Source: an uncultured Prevotellaceae bacterium
GTDB taxonomy: Bacteria; Bacteroidota; Bacteroidia; Bacteroidales; Bacteroidaceae
DNA: 5,874 bases
Direction of reading: 5' to 3'
NCBI GenBank assembly: GCA_900315105.1
Contig: OMXX01000177.1
Span: forward strand, 1 to 5,874
The notes under the pieces were generated by a model. It did no database searches. It was not told where the DNA came from and worked only from the letters and a program-made list of their open reading frames with translations. Within the stretch, counting starts at the first letter, position 1. Each line of letters starts with the position of its first letter. Shown one piece after another: positions 1 through 5,873 of the stretch. The position numbers and the translations under genes were made by a program.

Positions 1-1
1 A

Positions 2-250
2 ACGTTGATAGCCAACACGAAATTATTTCGTGAGACTATCCACGATGGAGACATTATTGCTATACTGACCAATAAACAGGGATTGGACACCAGTCATATT
101 GGAATTGCTGTGTGGCATAAAGACGGACTCCACTTGCTCAACGCTTCAATGGTGCGACACCAGGTAGTCGAAGAACCGTGGACACTCCAATACTACATGA
201 GCAGGCATCCATCACAAACGGGTATCAGAGTGATCAGGATGGCTTTATGA
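2..250 (+). CDS. DUF1460 / N-acetylmuramoyl-L-alanine amidase-like protein, C-terminal fragment
   Basis: The frame is open from the left edge to TGA at 248-250, giving 82 visible residues; the true start lies outside the window, and the TTG at 5 is not needed as a start. The fragment carries the pattern DGDIIAILTNKQGLDTSHIG, then AVW, GLHLLNAS, and a C-terminal TGIRVIRM. This resembles the end of the DUF1460 (PF07313) family, an NlpC/P60-like fold thought to act as exported amidases or peptidases on peptidoglycan, common in Bacteroidetes. The His of SHIG is a candidate catalytic residue by family analogy; the expected catalytic Cys would lie upstream and is not visible. It converges on the minus-strand propeller gene, sharing 17 bp at the 3' ends. 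Family assignment is from recognised motifs; the substrate is unknown. Confidence 0.8.
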   Translation, partial: TLIANTKLFRETIHDGDIIAILTNKQGLDTSHIGIAVWHKDGLHLLNASMVRHQVVEEPWTLQYYMSRHPSQTGIRVIRMAL

Positions 251-1172
251 TGAAAGTCTTAAACCAATCCTTCAAGACACCACCGTACTGGTCCTGAGAG
301 TCGGAACACAGCAGAAGAATAAAATTGCCATTGCGTAAACGGCGGGCTCGGGCTATACACATCCCCTCATAATTGGCAATATCGTAATTTAAGAAGGTAA
401 GTTCAGTCTTCCAAGATGTGACCAGCTTCTTGGAATGAAAGTCTGTGACATACAACTTGCATTCTACCCAAGATCCTACTTTCGTGGAGGGCACAAAGAA
501 CTCACGCTCCAATACAAGCAGGCGCCCGTCATCAAGTGCACAAAGCTCACTTACACCATGAGCATAAATCATGGGATACCCCTTTGAGGAAGATGGATCC
601 AAACGATATTCATAACAGCTGTCGAGTTGTCCATCAGAAGTGTAACTTTGCAGATAGATCATATTCCTGTTATTCTCATTGCAGGTCCATACTTTATCCG
701 TCTTTTCATTATATGTCAACGACTCCAATCCGTAATTGCCATACAAATAGCGGAACTTCTCGCTTTTTGTCCAAGGCTTTTCGCTACGCTTGCCTGTAAG
801 GTCATAGGTGTAAATGTTATTGTCACCCTCACCGCAAATAAGAATCTGTTTCGTCTTAGGAATGTAGGTAATACCTTCCATGTCACGATTTCGGTAATGG
901 CTGCTTCTAAAGCCTTCGTTTGTGATAGAGCGTATGACACCAGACTCCGAATCTATGTCAATATGGAATATGAAAAAACCATCCTCCGGTGATTTGTCTG
1001 AGACTATGGCATATCGGTCGTTTCCAATAGGGACTATGCCCGAATAGTTACCCTTGGGAACTGTTTTGAAAAATTGCTGTTGCTGATTCTCCTTAATAAC
1101 TGTTTGTGAACTTGCCCCATACCAGCACAAGCAAAAGGTAAGGAGTACGCAAATATTTTTTTTCGTAACCAT
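234..1172 (-). CDS. Secreted esterase-like/phytase-like beta-propeller protein
   Basis: A 312-residue protein starting with ATG. Residues 1-22 form a type I signal peptide: KK at 4-5, a hydrophobic core rich in Leu and Cys, and likely cleavage after A-S-S before Q23. No lipobox precedes any Cys. The mature part shows blade-like repeated motifs typical of the 'esterase-like activity of phytase' family (PF13449): GNYSGIVPIG at 41-50, RDMEGITYIP at 96-105, YGLESLTYNE at 147-156, HGVSEL at 205-210 with GRLLVLERE at 216-224, and NYEGMCIA at 267-274 followed by CSDSQDQYGG at 289-298. A beta-propeller hydrolase or binding protein in the periplasm or outside the cell is inferred; phytase activity itself is not established for this family. 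It is last in the cluster, starting 5 bp after the stop of the membrane protein gene with no clear Shine-Dalgarno, so translational coupling is likely. Its 3' end overlaps the convergent amidase-like gene. Confidence 0.75.
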   Translation of the reverse strand: MVTKKNICVLLTFCLCWYGASSQTVIKENQQQQFFKTVPKGNYSGIVPIGNDRYAIVSDKSPEDGFFIFHIDIDSESGVIRSITNEGFRSSHYRNRDMEGITYIPKTKQILICGEGDNNIYTYDLTGKRSEKPWTKSEKFRYLYGNYGLESLTYNEKTDKVWTCNENNRNMIYLQSYTSDGQLDSCYEYRLDPSSSKGYPMIYAHGVSELCALDDGRLLVLEREFFVPSTKVGSWVECKLYVTDFHSKKLVTSWKTELTFLNYDIANYEGMCIARARRLRNGNFILLLCSDSQDQYGGVLKDWFKTFIIKPS

Positions 1173-1177
1173 TGAAG

Positions 1178-2239
1178 TTAATGTTTGTATTTATAATAGT
1201 ACCAATAAGTGTTGCCATAGGCATCGCGCACGGCAGACTCTGTCGTTGGAACAAGCTTCTCGAAATCCTCAAAATCCGCATCCATCACGTTATCAGACAT
1301 CGTTACCACAGGGTGGCTCCGTGTATGCGTATACAGGTAAAGTGCCTCCTTATAGTGCTTGGGTAGAGAAGCGTTAACCTTATATGTCTTTAGAAGCATG
1401 ACAGCAAAATCATCCAATTTACGATCAAGCAGCAAAGAGCAAAGCTGATCATCACGTCTAAATTTAGCTGACTTCATCTGTTTGCCCAGTGCTTTGGCAT
1501 CCAAAAGCAAAAGATGAACATTCTTATCCATTAGATTCATGCTCGCAGAGCCCCCAACAAGCGGATATTCAAACAGTTTGTCTCCAAGTTGGCCAGTCTG
1601 CGCTAAAGCATAAAGGCGCAAGGAGGTAAGAGTAGTGTCTGAATCAAGTGACCTTTCGCCTACGCGCAAGGCTTCCTCATACTTTTTCTGGGAAATCAAC
1701 ACTTCCATCCTTGTCCTATAATGGTAAATTTCGTCAGGGTTGCTTATGACGCAAGTCAGAAACATCATCACAAAAATAGCCAGCATGTTATTCCAAAGAT
1801 TCCTCGACAGAAGTGGGTTCTCAACCGTTTCTGGCTCATAGGGCTGCAACTGACGTGCCAGCCACAAAAGTAAGCCAGCCAATAACCACATCACAGGCAA
1901 CAGCCAGCACCAAGGCCCCCAAGAACAGTCGGTCACACTGATGCACCTCACATCAGTAATAGCCGCCAACAGGACAAAGGAAGGCATAAAGGTCAGCCAG
2001 TAAGCTCGCTTATTCACTCCGCTCAAACGGCAAGCAACGATTTGCAATAGCCACAAAACAGCGACTATGAGCGGACTACCAATTGATTTGACATAATGAG
2101 TCTGACCGCCAGAAAGAATATGCTGACTAATGAGCAGCACATCATCCTGATAGTAGTTCACATAACAAAATGAGAACAGAAGGAAAACAATGGTACACGC
2201 GACCTTGATTAGCCGGTTACCATTGTTTTTATTTGACAT
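1178..2239 (-). CDS. Membrane protein with TPR-like C-terminal half, DUF6057-like
   Basis: 353 residues from the ATG at 2239. That ATG has a weak GGAA six bases upstream (2246-2249). An in-frame TTG at 2257 would add six residues but has no ribosome-binding sequence. About five hydrophobic helices are visible, at roughly 11-28, 54-72, 81-97, 109-127 and 150-166. They are followed by a soluble helical region: residues 172-225 (RMEVLISQKKYEEAL, then SLRLYALAQTGQL) look like one or two TPR-type hairpins, and helices continue to about 305. The tail is strikingly aromatic (YGNTYWYYYKYKH, 341-353). The order of helices, the TGQL-x4-F motif and the TYWYY end recall the Bacteroidetes DUF6057 membrane proteins, though this one seems shorter; that match is from memory and tentative. 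No catalytic motif is seen and the function is unknown. The gene lies between glgB and the propeller gene in the same apparent operon. Confidence 0.8.
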   Translation of the reverse strand: MSNKNNGNRLIKVACTIVFLLFSFCYVNYYQDDVLLISQHILSGGQTHYVKSIGSPLIVAVLWLLQIVACRLSGVNKRAYWLTFMPSFVLLAAITDVRCISVTDCSWGPWCWLLPVMWLLAGLLLWLARQLQPYEPETVENPLLSRNLWNNMLAIFVMMFLTCVISNPDEIYHYRTRMEVLISQKKYEEALRVGERSLDSDTTLTSLRLYALAQTGQLGDKLFEYPLVGGSASMNLMDKNVHLLLLDAKALGKQMKSAKFRRDDQLCSLLLDRKLDDFAVMLLKTYKVNASLPKHYKEALYLYTHTRSHPVVTMSDNVMDADFEDFEKLVPTTESAVRDAYGNTYWYYYKYKH

Positions 2240-2273
2240 CGCGTATTCCAAATTCAAATCTAACAGAAATTAG

Positions 2274-4361
2274 TTATTGTTTCTTTTTTCTAAGTACAAT
2301 AGCAGAGCGGGCAGGAATGTAGAGTTTGAGCCATCCTTTATGTTGCTCATCGTACAATGGATCCCCGTTTGTAAAATGTTCTACACTGTCATCTGCAAAT
2401 CCATTGCCTCCAAATTCCTTAGCGTCGGTATTGAGAACGACATTGTAGCATCCTTGAGGTACAAGGAATCCGTAATCAGTAAAACTTTTTGTAGGGGAAA
2501 AATTAAACACGAAGAGCAAATCGCCTCTGCTGTATGCCAACACCTGGTCTCCATCATTGTGCCAAACTTCCTGAACGGGAGTTTCATTGAATTTCTTTTC
2601 GCTCTTGACAACCTCTAACATCCGACGGTCAAAATCTCCAAGCCAATGATAGCATAGATCATGATTGTCTACCAGATTCCACTGTCGACGAGCATACTTA
2701 TAGCTCCAGCCATTACCTTCGCGGGGAAAATCAATCCATTCCGGATGACCAAATTCATTACCCATAAAATTGAGATACCCTCCGTTGATAGCACCTATAG
2801 TGACGAGACGTATCATCTTGTGCAAGGCTATCCCTCTACGGACCATCTCGTTTTCATCCCCCTTCTTGAAATGCCAATACATATCAGCATCTATCAGACG
2901 GAAAATGATGGTTTTGTCACCTACCAAAGCTTGATCATGACTCTCACAATAGGATATGGTCCTTTCGTCAGGACGACGGTTCTTCACCTCCCAAAATATA
3001 CTACTTGGCTTCCAATCCTCGTCGCGTTTCTCTTTGATGGTCTTGATCCAATAATCGGGAATATTCATAGCCATGCGATAATCAAATCCCATGCCACCAT
3101 CTTCAAATTTTGCGGCCAAACCAGGCATGCCACTCACCTCTTCTGCGATTGTAATGGCATTCTTGTTTATCTCGTGTATCAGCTTGTTAGCAATTGTAAG
3201 ATAGCAGATGGCATTGTCGTCCTCATGACCATTGAAGTAATCACCATAATTGGTAAAAGCCTCTCCTAACCCATGACTATAATAGAGCATGGAAGTGACT
3301 CCATCAAAACGGAAACCATCAAAATGATACTCTTGGAGCCAATATTTACAATTGGAAAGCAAGAAATGAATCACATCATCTTTGCCATAATCAAAGCAGA
3401 GGCTGTCCCATGCCGGATGTTCATGTCTGTCACCTGGATAGAAATATTGATTGGGATCACCGGCTAAATTACCCAAACCTTCGACCTCATTTTTCACAGC
3501 ATGTGAATGAACAATATCCATGATGACAGCTATGCCATGTTGGTGTGCCGTATCAATAAGTGACTTTAGTTCCTCTGGAGTACCAAATCTACTGGAAGCT
3601 GCAAAGAAACTGCTCACATGATAGCCGAAACTTCCATAATATGGATGTTCCTGAATGGCCATAATCTGTATGCAGTTGTACCCATCTTTGATAATACGGG
3701 GTAGTACATTTTCTTTGAACTCTGTATAGGTACCAACTTTCTCTGCATCTTGAGCCATGCCAATATGGCATTCATAGATCAGTAAAGGATCTTTCTTGGG
3801 ACGGAAAGTTTTTTTCTTCCACACGTATGGCTCTGGGTTCCAAACCTGTGCAGAAAAAATCTTCGTTACATCGTCCTGAACTACTCTTTGTGCCCAAGCA
3901 GGTATTCGTTCACCATGGCCACCATTCCAATAAACATGCATCTTATAGAGGTCACCATGCTTTATGGCTTTCTCAGAAAGCTTGAGCTCCCAATTACCAG
4001 TGCCTTCAATACGCTTAGCACGATATTTGTCGCTTTCTTTCCAATCATTGAAATCGCCCACCAAATAGATGTCGGTAGCATTGGGAGCCCACTCGCGGAA
4101 AACCCAACCGCGTTTTATTTTATGCAAACCAAAATAATCCGCACCAGAGGCAAAGTCACTCAAAGTTCTTTTACCATTACCCGTAAGCTGATCTATTTTC
4201 CACTTTGCATGATCATGCCGGCCACGGATGGCATTTTCATAGGGTTCGAGGTAAGGGTCATTCTTCACAATACCGATATGCTGCGGCATTGCGCTTGCCA
4301 TGACATTCCGCTTGTTCTTTTTTACAACATCTTGAGTTGTAGCACTCTTTTTTGCAACCAT
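2274..4361 (-). CDS. glgB: 1,4-alpha-glucan (glycogen) branching enzyme, eukaryote-type GH13
   Basis: A 695-residue cytoplasmic enzyme (EC 2.4.1.18) that cuts an alpha-1,4 glucan chain and rejoins it by an alpha-1,6 bond, making branches in glycogen. Order of parts: a Lys-rich tail (1-20), an N-terminal helical segment (about 35-60), a CBM48-type beta domain with REWAPNA at 89-95 and GDFNDW at 102-107, a GH13 barrel at about 190-590, and a C-terminal beta domain at about 595-692. All four GH13 regions are present: DIVHSH (282-287), GFRFDGVTS (349-357, nucleophile D353), ITIAEEVSG (403-411, acid/base E407) and YCESHDQAL (471-479, D476). The HSH, AEEVSGMP and ESHDQAL wording and the length (human GBE1 is about 702) place it with the GH13_8 group shared by eukaryotes and Bacteroidetes, not the E. 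coli GH13_9 type. AGGA at 4364-4367 sits just before the ATG. A later ATG at residue 21 is possible but less likely. It starts 26 bp after the MORN gene. Confidence 0.97.
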   Translation of the reverse strand: MVAKKSATTQDVVKKNKRNVMASAMPQHIGIVKNDPYLEPYENAIRGRHDHAKWKIDQLTGNGKRTLSDFASGADYFGLHKIKRGWVFREWAPNATDIYLVGDFNDWKESDKYRAKRIEGTGNWELKLSEKAIKHGDLYKMHVYWNGGHGERIPAWAQRVVQDDVTKIFSAQVWNPEPYVWKKKTFRPKKDPLLIYECHIGMAQDAEKVGTYTEFKENVLPRIIKDGYNCIQIMAIQEHPYYGSFGYHVSSFFAASSRFGTPEELKSLIDTAHQHGIAVIMDIVHSHAVKNEVEGLGNLAGDPNQYFYPGDRHEHPAWDSLCFDYGKDDVIHFLLSNCKYWLQEYHFDGFRFDGVTSMLYYSHGLGEAFTNYGDYFNGHEDDNAICYLTIANKLIHEINKNAITIAEEVSGMPGLAAKFEDGGMGFDYRMAMNIPDYWIKTIKEKRDEDWKPSSIFWEVKNRRPDERTISYCESHDQALVGDKTIIFRLIDADMYWHFKKGDENEMVRRGIALHKMIRLVTIGAINGGYLNFMGNEFGHPEWIDFPREGNGWSYKYARRQWNLVDNHDLCYHWLGDFDRRMLEVVKSEKKFNETPVQEVWHNDGDQVLAYSRGDLLFVFNFSPTKSFTDYGFLVPQGCYNVVLNTDAKEFGGNGFADDSVEHFTNGDPLYDEQHKGWLKLYIPARSAIVLRKKKQ

Positions 4362-4387
4362 TTTCCTATATGATTAAGTGAGTAATA

Positions 4388-5500
4388 TCAATTCTCATAA
4401 CGACGGCCGTTCTCATAATATCCTGAAGCAACAACCTTTCCATTAAGGTCTTTCTCCACGAACTTCCCGTCACGAACATCATCTTTATAACTACCTTCAA
4501 AGCGCTTGCCATCTTTACTCTCCTCTATGGCAGCACCATTACGCTTTCCATTATGATAGACTCCTTTGAATTTTGTTCCGTCCGCAAAATGAACGATAAC
4601 ATCCCCTTCAATTTGTCCGTCTTTGAAATTTCCTTCATAAATGTCACCATTCTTCTTAACAAGTTTTCCATGGCCGTCTTGTTTGTCATTAGACCATCCA
4701 CCAGTATAGGTATCTCCATTCTTCCAACTGAAAGTACCTTGACCATCTTTGTCTCCATCCTTAAAACTTCCAGTGTATTTATCACCATTAGCATATTCAA
4801 AGATGCCCATTCCCGTACGTTCTCCTTGTACGTAGTCACCTTCGTAAACATCGCCATTCTGAAAAGTGTAAATTCCCTTACCGTTTTGGATATCATTCAA
4901 CCACTCACCACTATAAACATCTCCATCTGCATAGCGGTTCACACCTTTTCCTGAACGCATGTTATTGGTCCAGTAACCATTATAAGTAGTGCCGTCTCCC
5001 CAGTCAAAGAATCCCTTTCCATTCTTCTGATCATTCTTCCACTGTCCTCTATAATAGGCCCCATTTGAAAAGGTATAGGTACCATTGCCTTGGCGTTGAT
5101 CATGATACCATTCTCCATCATATTTGTCCCCATTATAATAGTACATTGTTCCGCGGCCTTCCTGATAATCACGATACCAAAAGCCAACATATTTATTGTT
5201 GTTGGAAAAATAATAAGTACCTTTTCCATGTTGCTGGTCTTGAAACCATTCCCCCTCATACTTCTCACCGTCTGAGAAGGTATAAACGCCAAAGCCTTGG
5301 CGTTTACCTTTCACATACTGGCCTTCGTAAATATCGCCATTCTTATATATTGTGCTTCCTTTTCCATTAGGACGACCAGAAACCATCTCACCTTTATATT
5401 GTCCGCCGTCATGGGTCGTGCAACTGCCCAATGTTATTTTTTGAGCTGAGGCACCATAAGAAAACATGCAAAAGATAAATGTAAGTATCTTAATTCTCAC
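4388..5500 (-). CDS. Secreted MORN-repeat protein (14 repeats)
   Basis: 370 residues from a GTG start at 5500, chosen for three reasons. AGGAAG lies four bases upstream. The N-terminus then becomes a compact type I signal peptide (MRIK, hydrophobic core, cleavage after A17-S18-A19 before Q20). The upstream in-frame TTG at 5530 falls inside the predicted promoter -7 box. The mature protein is almost entirely MORN repeats of the form Y-x-G-x-[WYF]-x7-G-x-G, one every 23 residues from 35 to 347, and it ends in a short YYENGRRYEN tail. No enzymatic domain is seen. MORN repeats fold as a chain of beta-hairpins; in other proteins they bind lipids or partner proteins or act as scaffolds. A periplasmic or surface scaffold is therefore an inference. 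It is the first gene of the apparent operon, 26 bp before glgB. A start at TTG 5530 (380 residues) cannot be fully excluded. Confidence 0.88.
   Translation of the reverse strand: MRIKILTFIFCMFSYGASAQKITLGSCTTHDGGQYKGEMVSGRPNGKGSTIYKNGDIYEGQYVKGKRQGFGVYTFSDGEKYEGEWFQDQQHGKGTYYFSNNNKYVGFWYRDYQEGRGTMYYYNGDKYDGEWYHDQRQGNGTYTFSNGAYYRGQWKNDQKNGKGFFDWGDGTTYNGYWTNNMRSGKGVNRYADGDVYSGEWLNDIQNGKGIYTFQNGDVYEGDYVQGERTGMGIFEYANGDKYTGSFKDGDKDGQGTFSWKNGDTYTGGWSNDKQDGHGKLVKKNGDIYEGNFKDGQIEGDVIVHFADGTKFKGVYHNGKRNGAAIEESKDGKRFEGSYKDDVRDGKFVEKDLNGKVVASGYYENGRRYEN
4460..5398 (-). repeat. Array of 14 MORN repeats, 23 residues (69 bp) each
   Basis: With the GTG start as residue 1, the repeat-opening aromatic falls at 35, 58, 81, 104, 127, 150, 173, 196, 219, 242, 265, 288, 311 and 334: exactly 23 residues apart, with no insertion or deletion. 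Repeats 1-11 keep the terminal G-x-G (GKG, GFG, GRG, GNG, GMG, GQG, GHG). Repeats 12-14 lose it (GDV, GAA, GKF), and the last two open with Phe instead of Tyr. The units differ in both amino acids and codons, so the array is old rather than a recent DNA expansion. Confidence 0.93.
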
Positions 5501-5504
5501 TGTT

Positions 5505-5510
5505 CTTCCT
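5505..5510 (-). promoter_or_regulatory. Ribosome-binding site that decides the MORN gene start
   Basis: On the minus strand the sequence reads AGGAAG, then AACA, then GTG. This is the clearest Shine-Dalgarno match in the cluster and supports the GTG at 5500 over the upstream TTG codons at 5530 and 5524, which have none. Confidence 0.65.
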
Positions 5511-5527
5511 ATTTTTATTATCAATGA

Positions 5528-5559
5528 CAAAATTATAAATAAATTATTGATTTCCCAAC
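5528..5559 (-). promoter_or_regulatory. Bacteroidetes-type promoter for the MORN-glgB cluster
   Basis: On the minus strand TAATTTTG (5535-5528) matches the Bacteroidetes -7 consensus TAnnTTTG exactly. GTTG (5559-5556), one mismatch from the -33 TTTG, lies 20 bases upstream. An A-rich stretch (seven A, then C's complement break, then eight A, at 5560-5575) lies just above and could act as an UP-like element. Initiation would fall near 5521, leaving a leader of about 20 bases before the GTG start. Seen by eye only; no start-site data. Confidence 0.6.
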
Positions 5560-5703
5560 TTTTTTTGTTTTTTTTAGGTCATGACAATATTTTGTTTGCA
5601 TAAAGTTCCTTGAAATGAATAAACAAAATGATAAATAACCCAAAATTAAAGGTAACTCCGCAAATAAGTACTTTTGAAAGTGTATTTATTTGGCGATAAT
5701 AGC

Positions 5704-5749
5704 AAAAACAACTATAAAGCGCCACACATGCAGATGTGCGGCGCTTTAT
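5704..5749 (-). terminator. Hairpin terminator of the right-edge gene
   Basis: The arms at 5714-5729 and 5734-5749 pair over 16 positions: ten perfect pairs (ATAAAGCGCC with GGCGCTTTAT), one A-C mismatch and five more pairs, closing on a GCAG loop. Read on the minus strand, the hairpin is followed by AGTTGTTTTTGC, with a T5 run at 5708-5704. It lies 34 bases after the stop of the partial minus-strand gene, the expected place for its intrinsic terminator, and would insulate the MORN-glgB promoter from read-through. On the plus strand a looser T-rich stretch also follows, but no plus-strand gene needs it. Confidence 0.75.
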
Positions 5750-5783
5750 CGTTCAGTCTTTTAGAAACGATCCCTACAGGCTG

Positions 5784-5873
5784 TCAGTCCACGGCACTGA
5801 AGCCTTTGGTGGAATTGTTGCGCATAATGTCGCGGATGTTCTGTTCCTTGCCGTTGTTGGCCTTGGCGTGCTC
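5784..5873 (-). CDS. C-terminal end of an unrecognised, probably highly expressed protein
   Basis: From the right edge an open minus-strand frame gives 29 residues, including EQNIRDIMRNNSTKGFSAVD, before TGA at 5786-5784. The start is outside the window. The segment is hydrophilic and I do not recognise the family. Two things argue that it is a real gene end: 24 of its 29 codons end in G or C, a strong and non-random bias, and a good intrinsic-type hairpin follows 34 bases later. The bias is unlike the AT-rich cluster to its left and is what one expects of an abundant protein in Prevotella-like genomes (inference). Confidence 0.65.
   Translation of the reverse strand, partial: EHAKANNGKEQNIRDIMRNNSTKGFSAVD

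Larger units (their letters stand above)
234..5521 (-). other. Probable four-gene transcription unit (MORN protein, glgB, membrane protein, propeller)
   Basis: Four minus-strand genes follow one another with gaps of 26, 34 and 5 bases and no hairpin or promoter-like element recognised between them. The only good promoter candidate is at the right end (5528-5559). At the left end no clear terminator was found; the last gene runs into the 3' end of the convergent amidase-like gene. Co-transcription is inferred from spacing. Confidence 0.7.

Noticed and set aside
627..992. A 121-codon plus-strand frame opposite the propeller gene.
   Set aside because: It overlaps the propeller gene, which has a signal peptide and family motifs; the antisense frame has neither.
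1105..1172. Cys residues at 8, 14 and 16 of the propeller protein as a lipoprotein signal.
   Set aside because: None is preceded by a lipobox, and a type I cleavage site before Q23 fits better.
2661..3269. A 202-codon open frame on the plus strand, antisense to glgB.
   Set aside because: It lies wholly inside the unambiguous glgB coding sequence, shows no recognisable domain, and has no ribosome-binding site or promoter. It is a by-product of the opposite-strand codons.
3888..4373. A 161-codon plus-strand frame opposite the glgB 5' end.
   Set aside because: It is antisense to the CBM48 region of glgB and has no family resemblance.
4525..4896. Minus-strand frames of 123 and 117 codons inside the MORN gene in another frame.
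   Set aside because: They are frame-shifted readings of the 69 bp repeats; the repeat period keeps the same shadow frame open. The MORN frame explains the sequence fully.
5578..5585. The 8-bp palindrome GTCATGAC upstream of the MORN promoter, with ATGACAA repeated near 5524-5530.
   Set aside because: Too short, and not clearly arranged as an operator; expected by chance in a few hundred bases.
5669..5676. A plus-strand TACTTTTG that matches the Bacteroidetes -7 consensus.
   Set aside because: There is no TTTG-like -33 element at the right distance, and no plus-strand gene follows, only the hairpin at 5714-5749.
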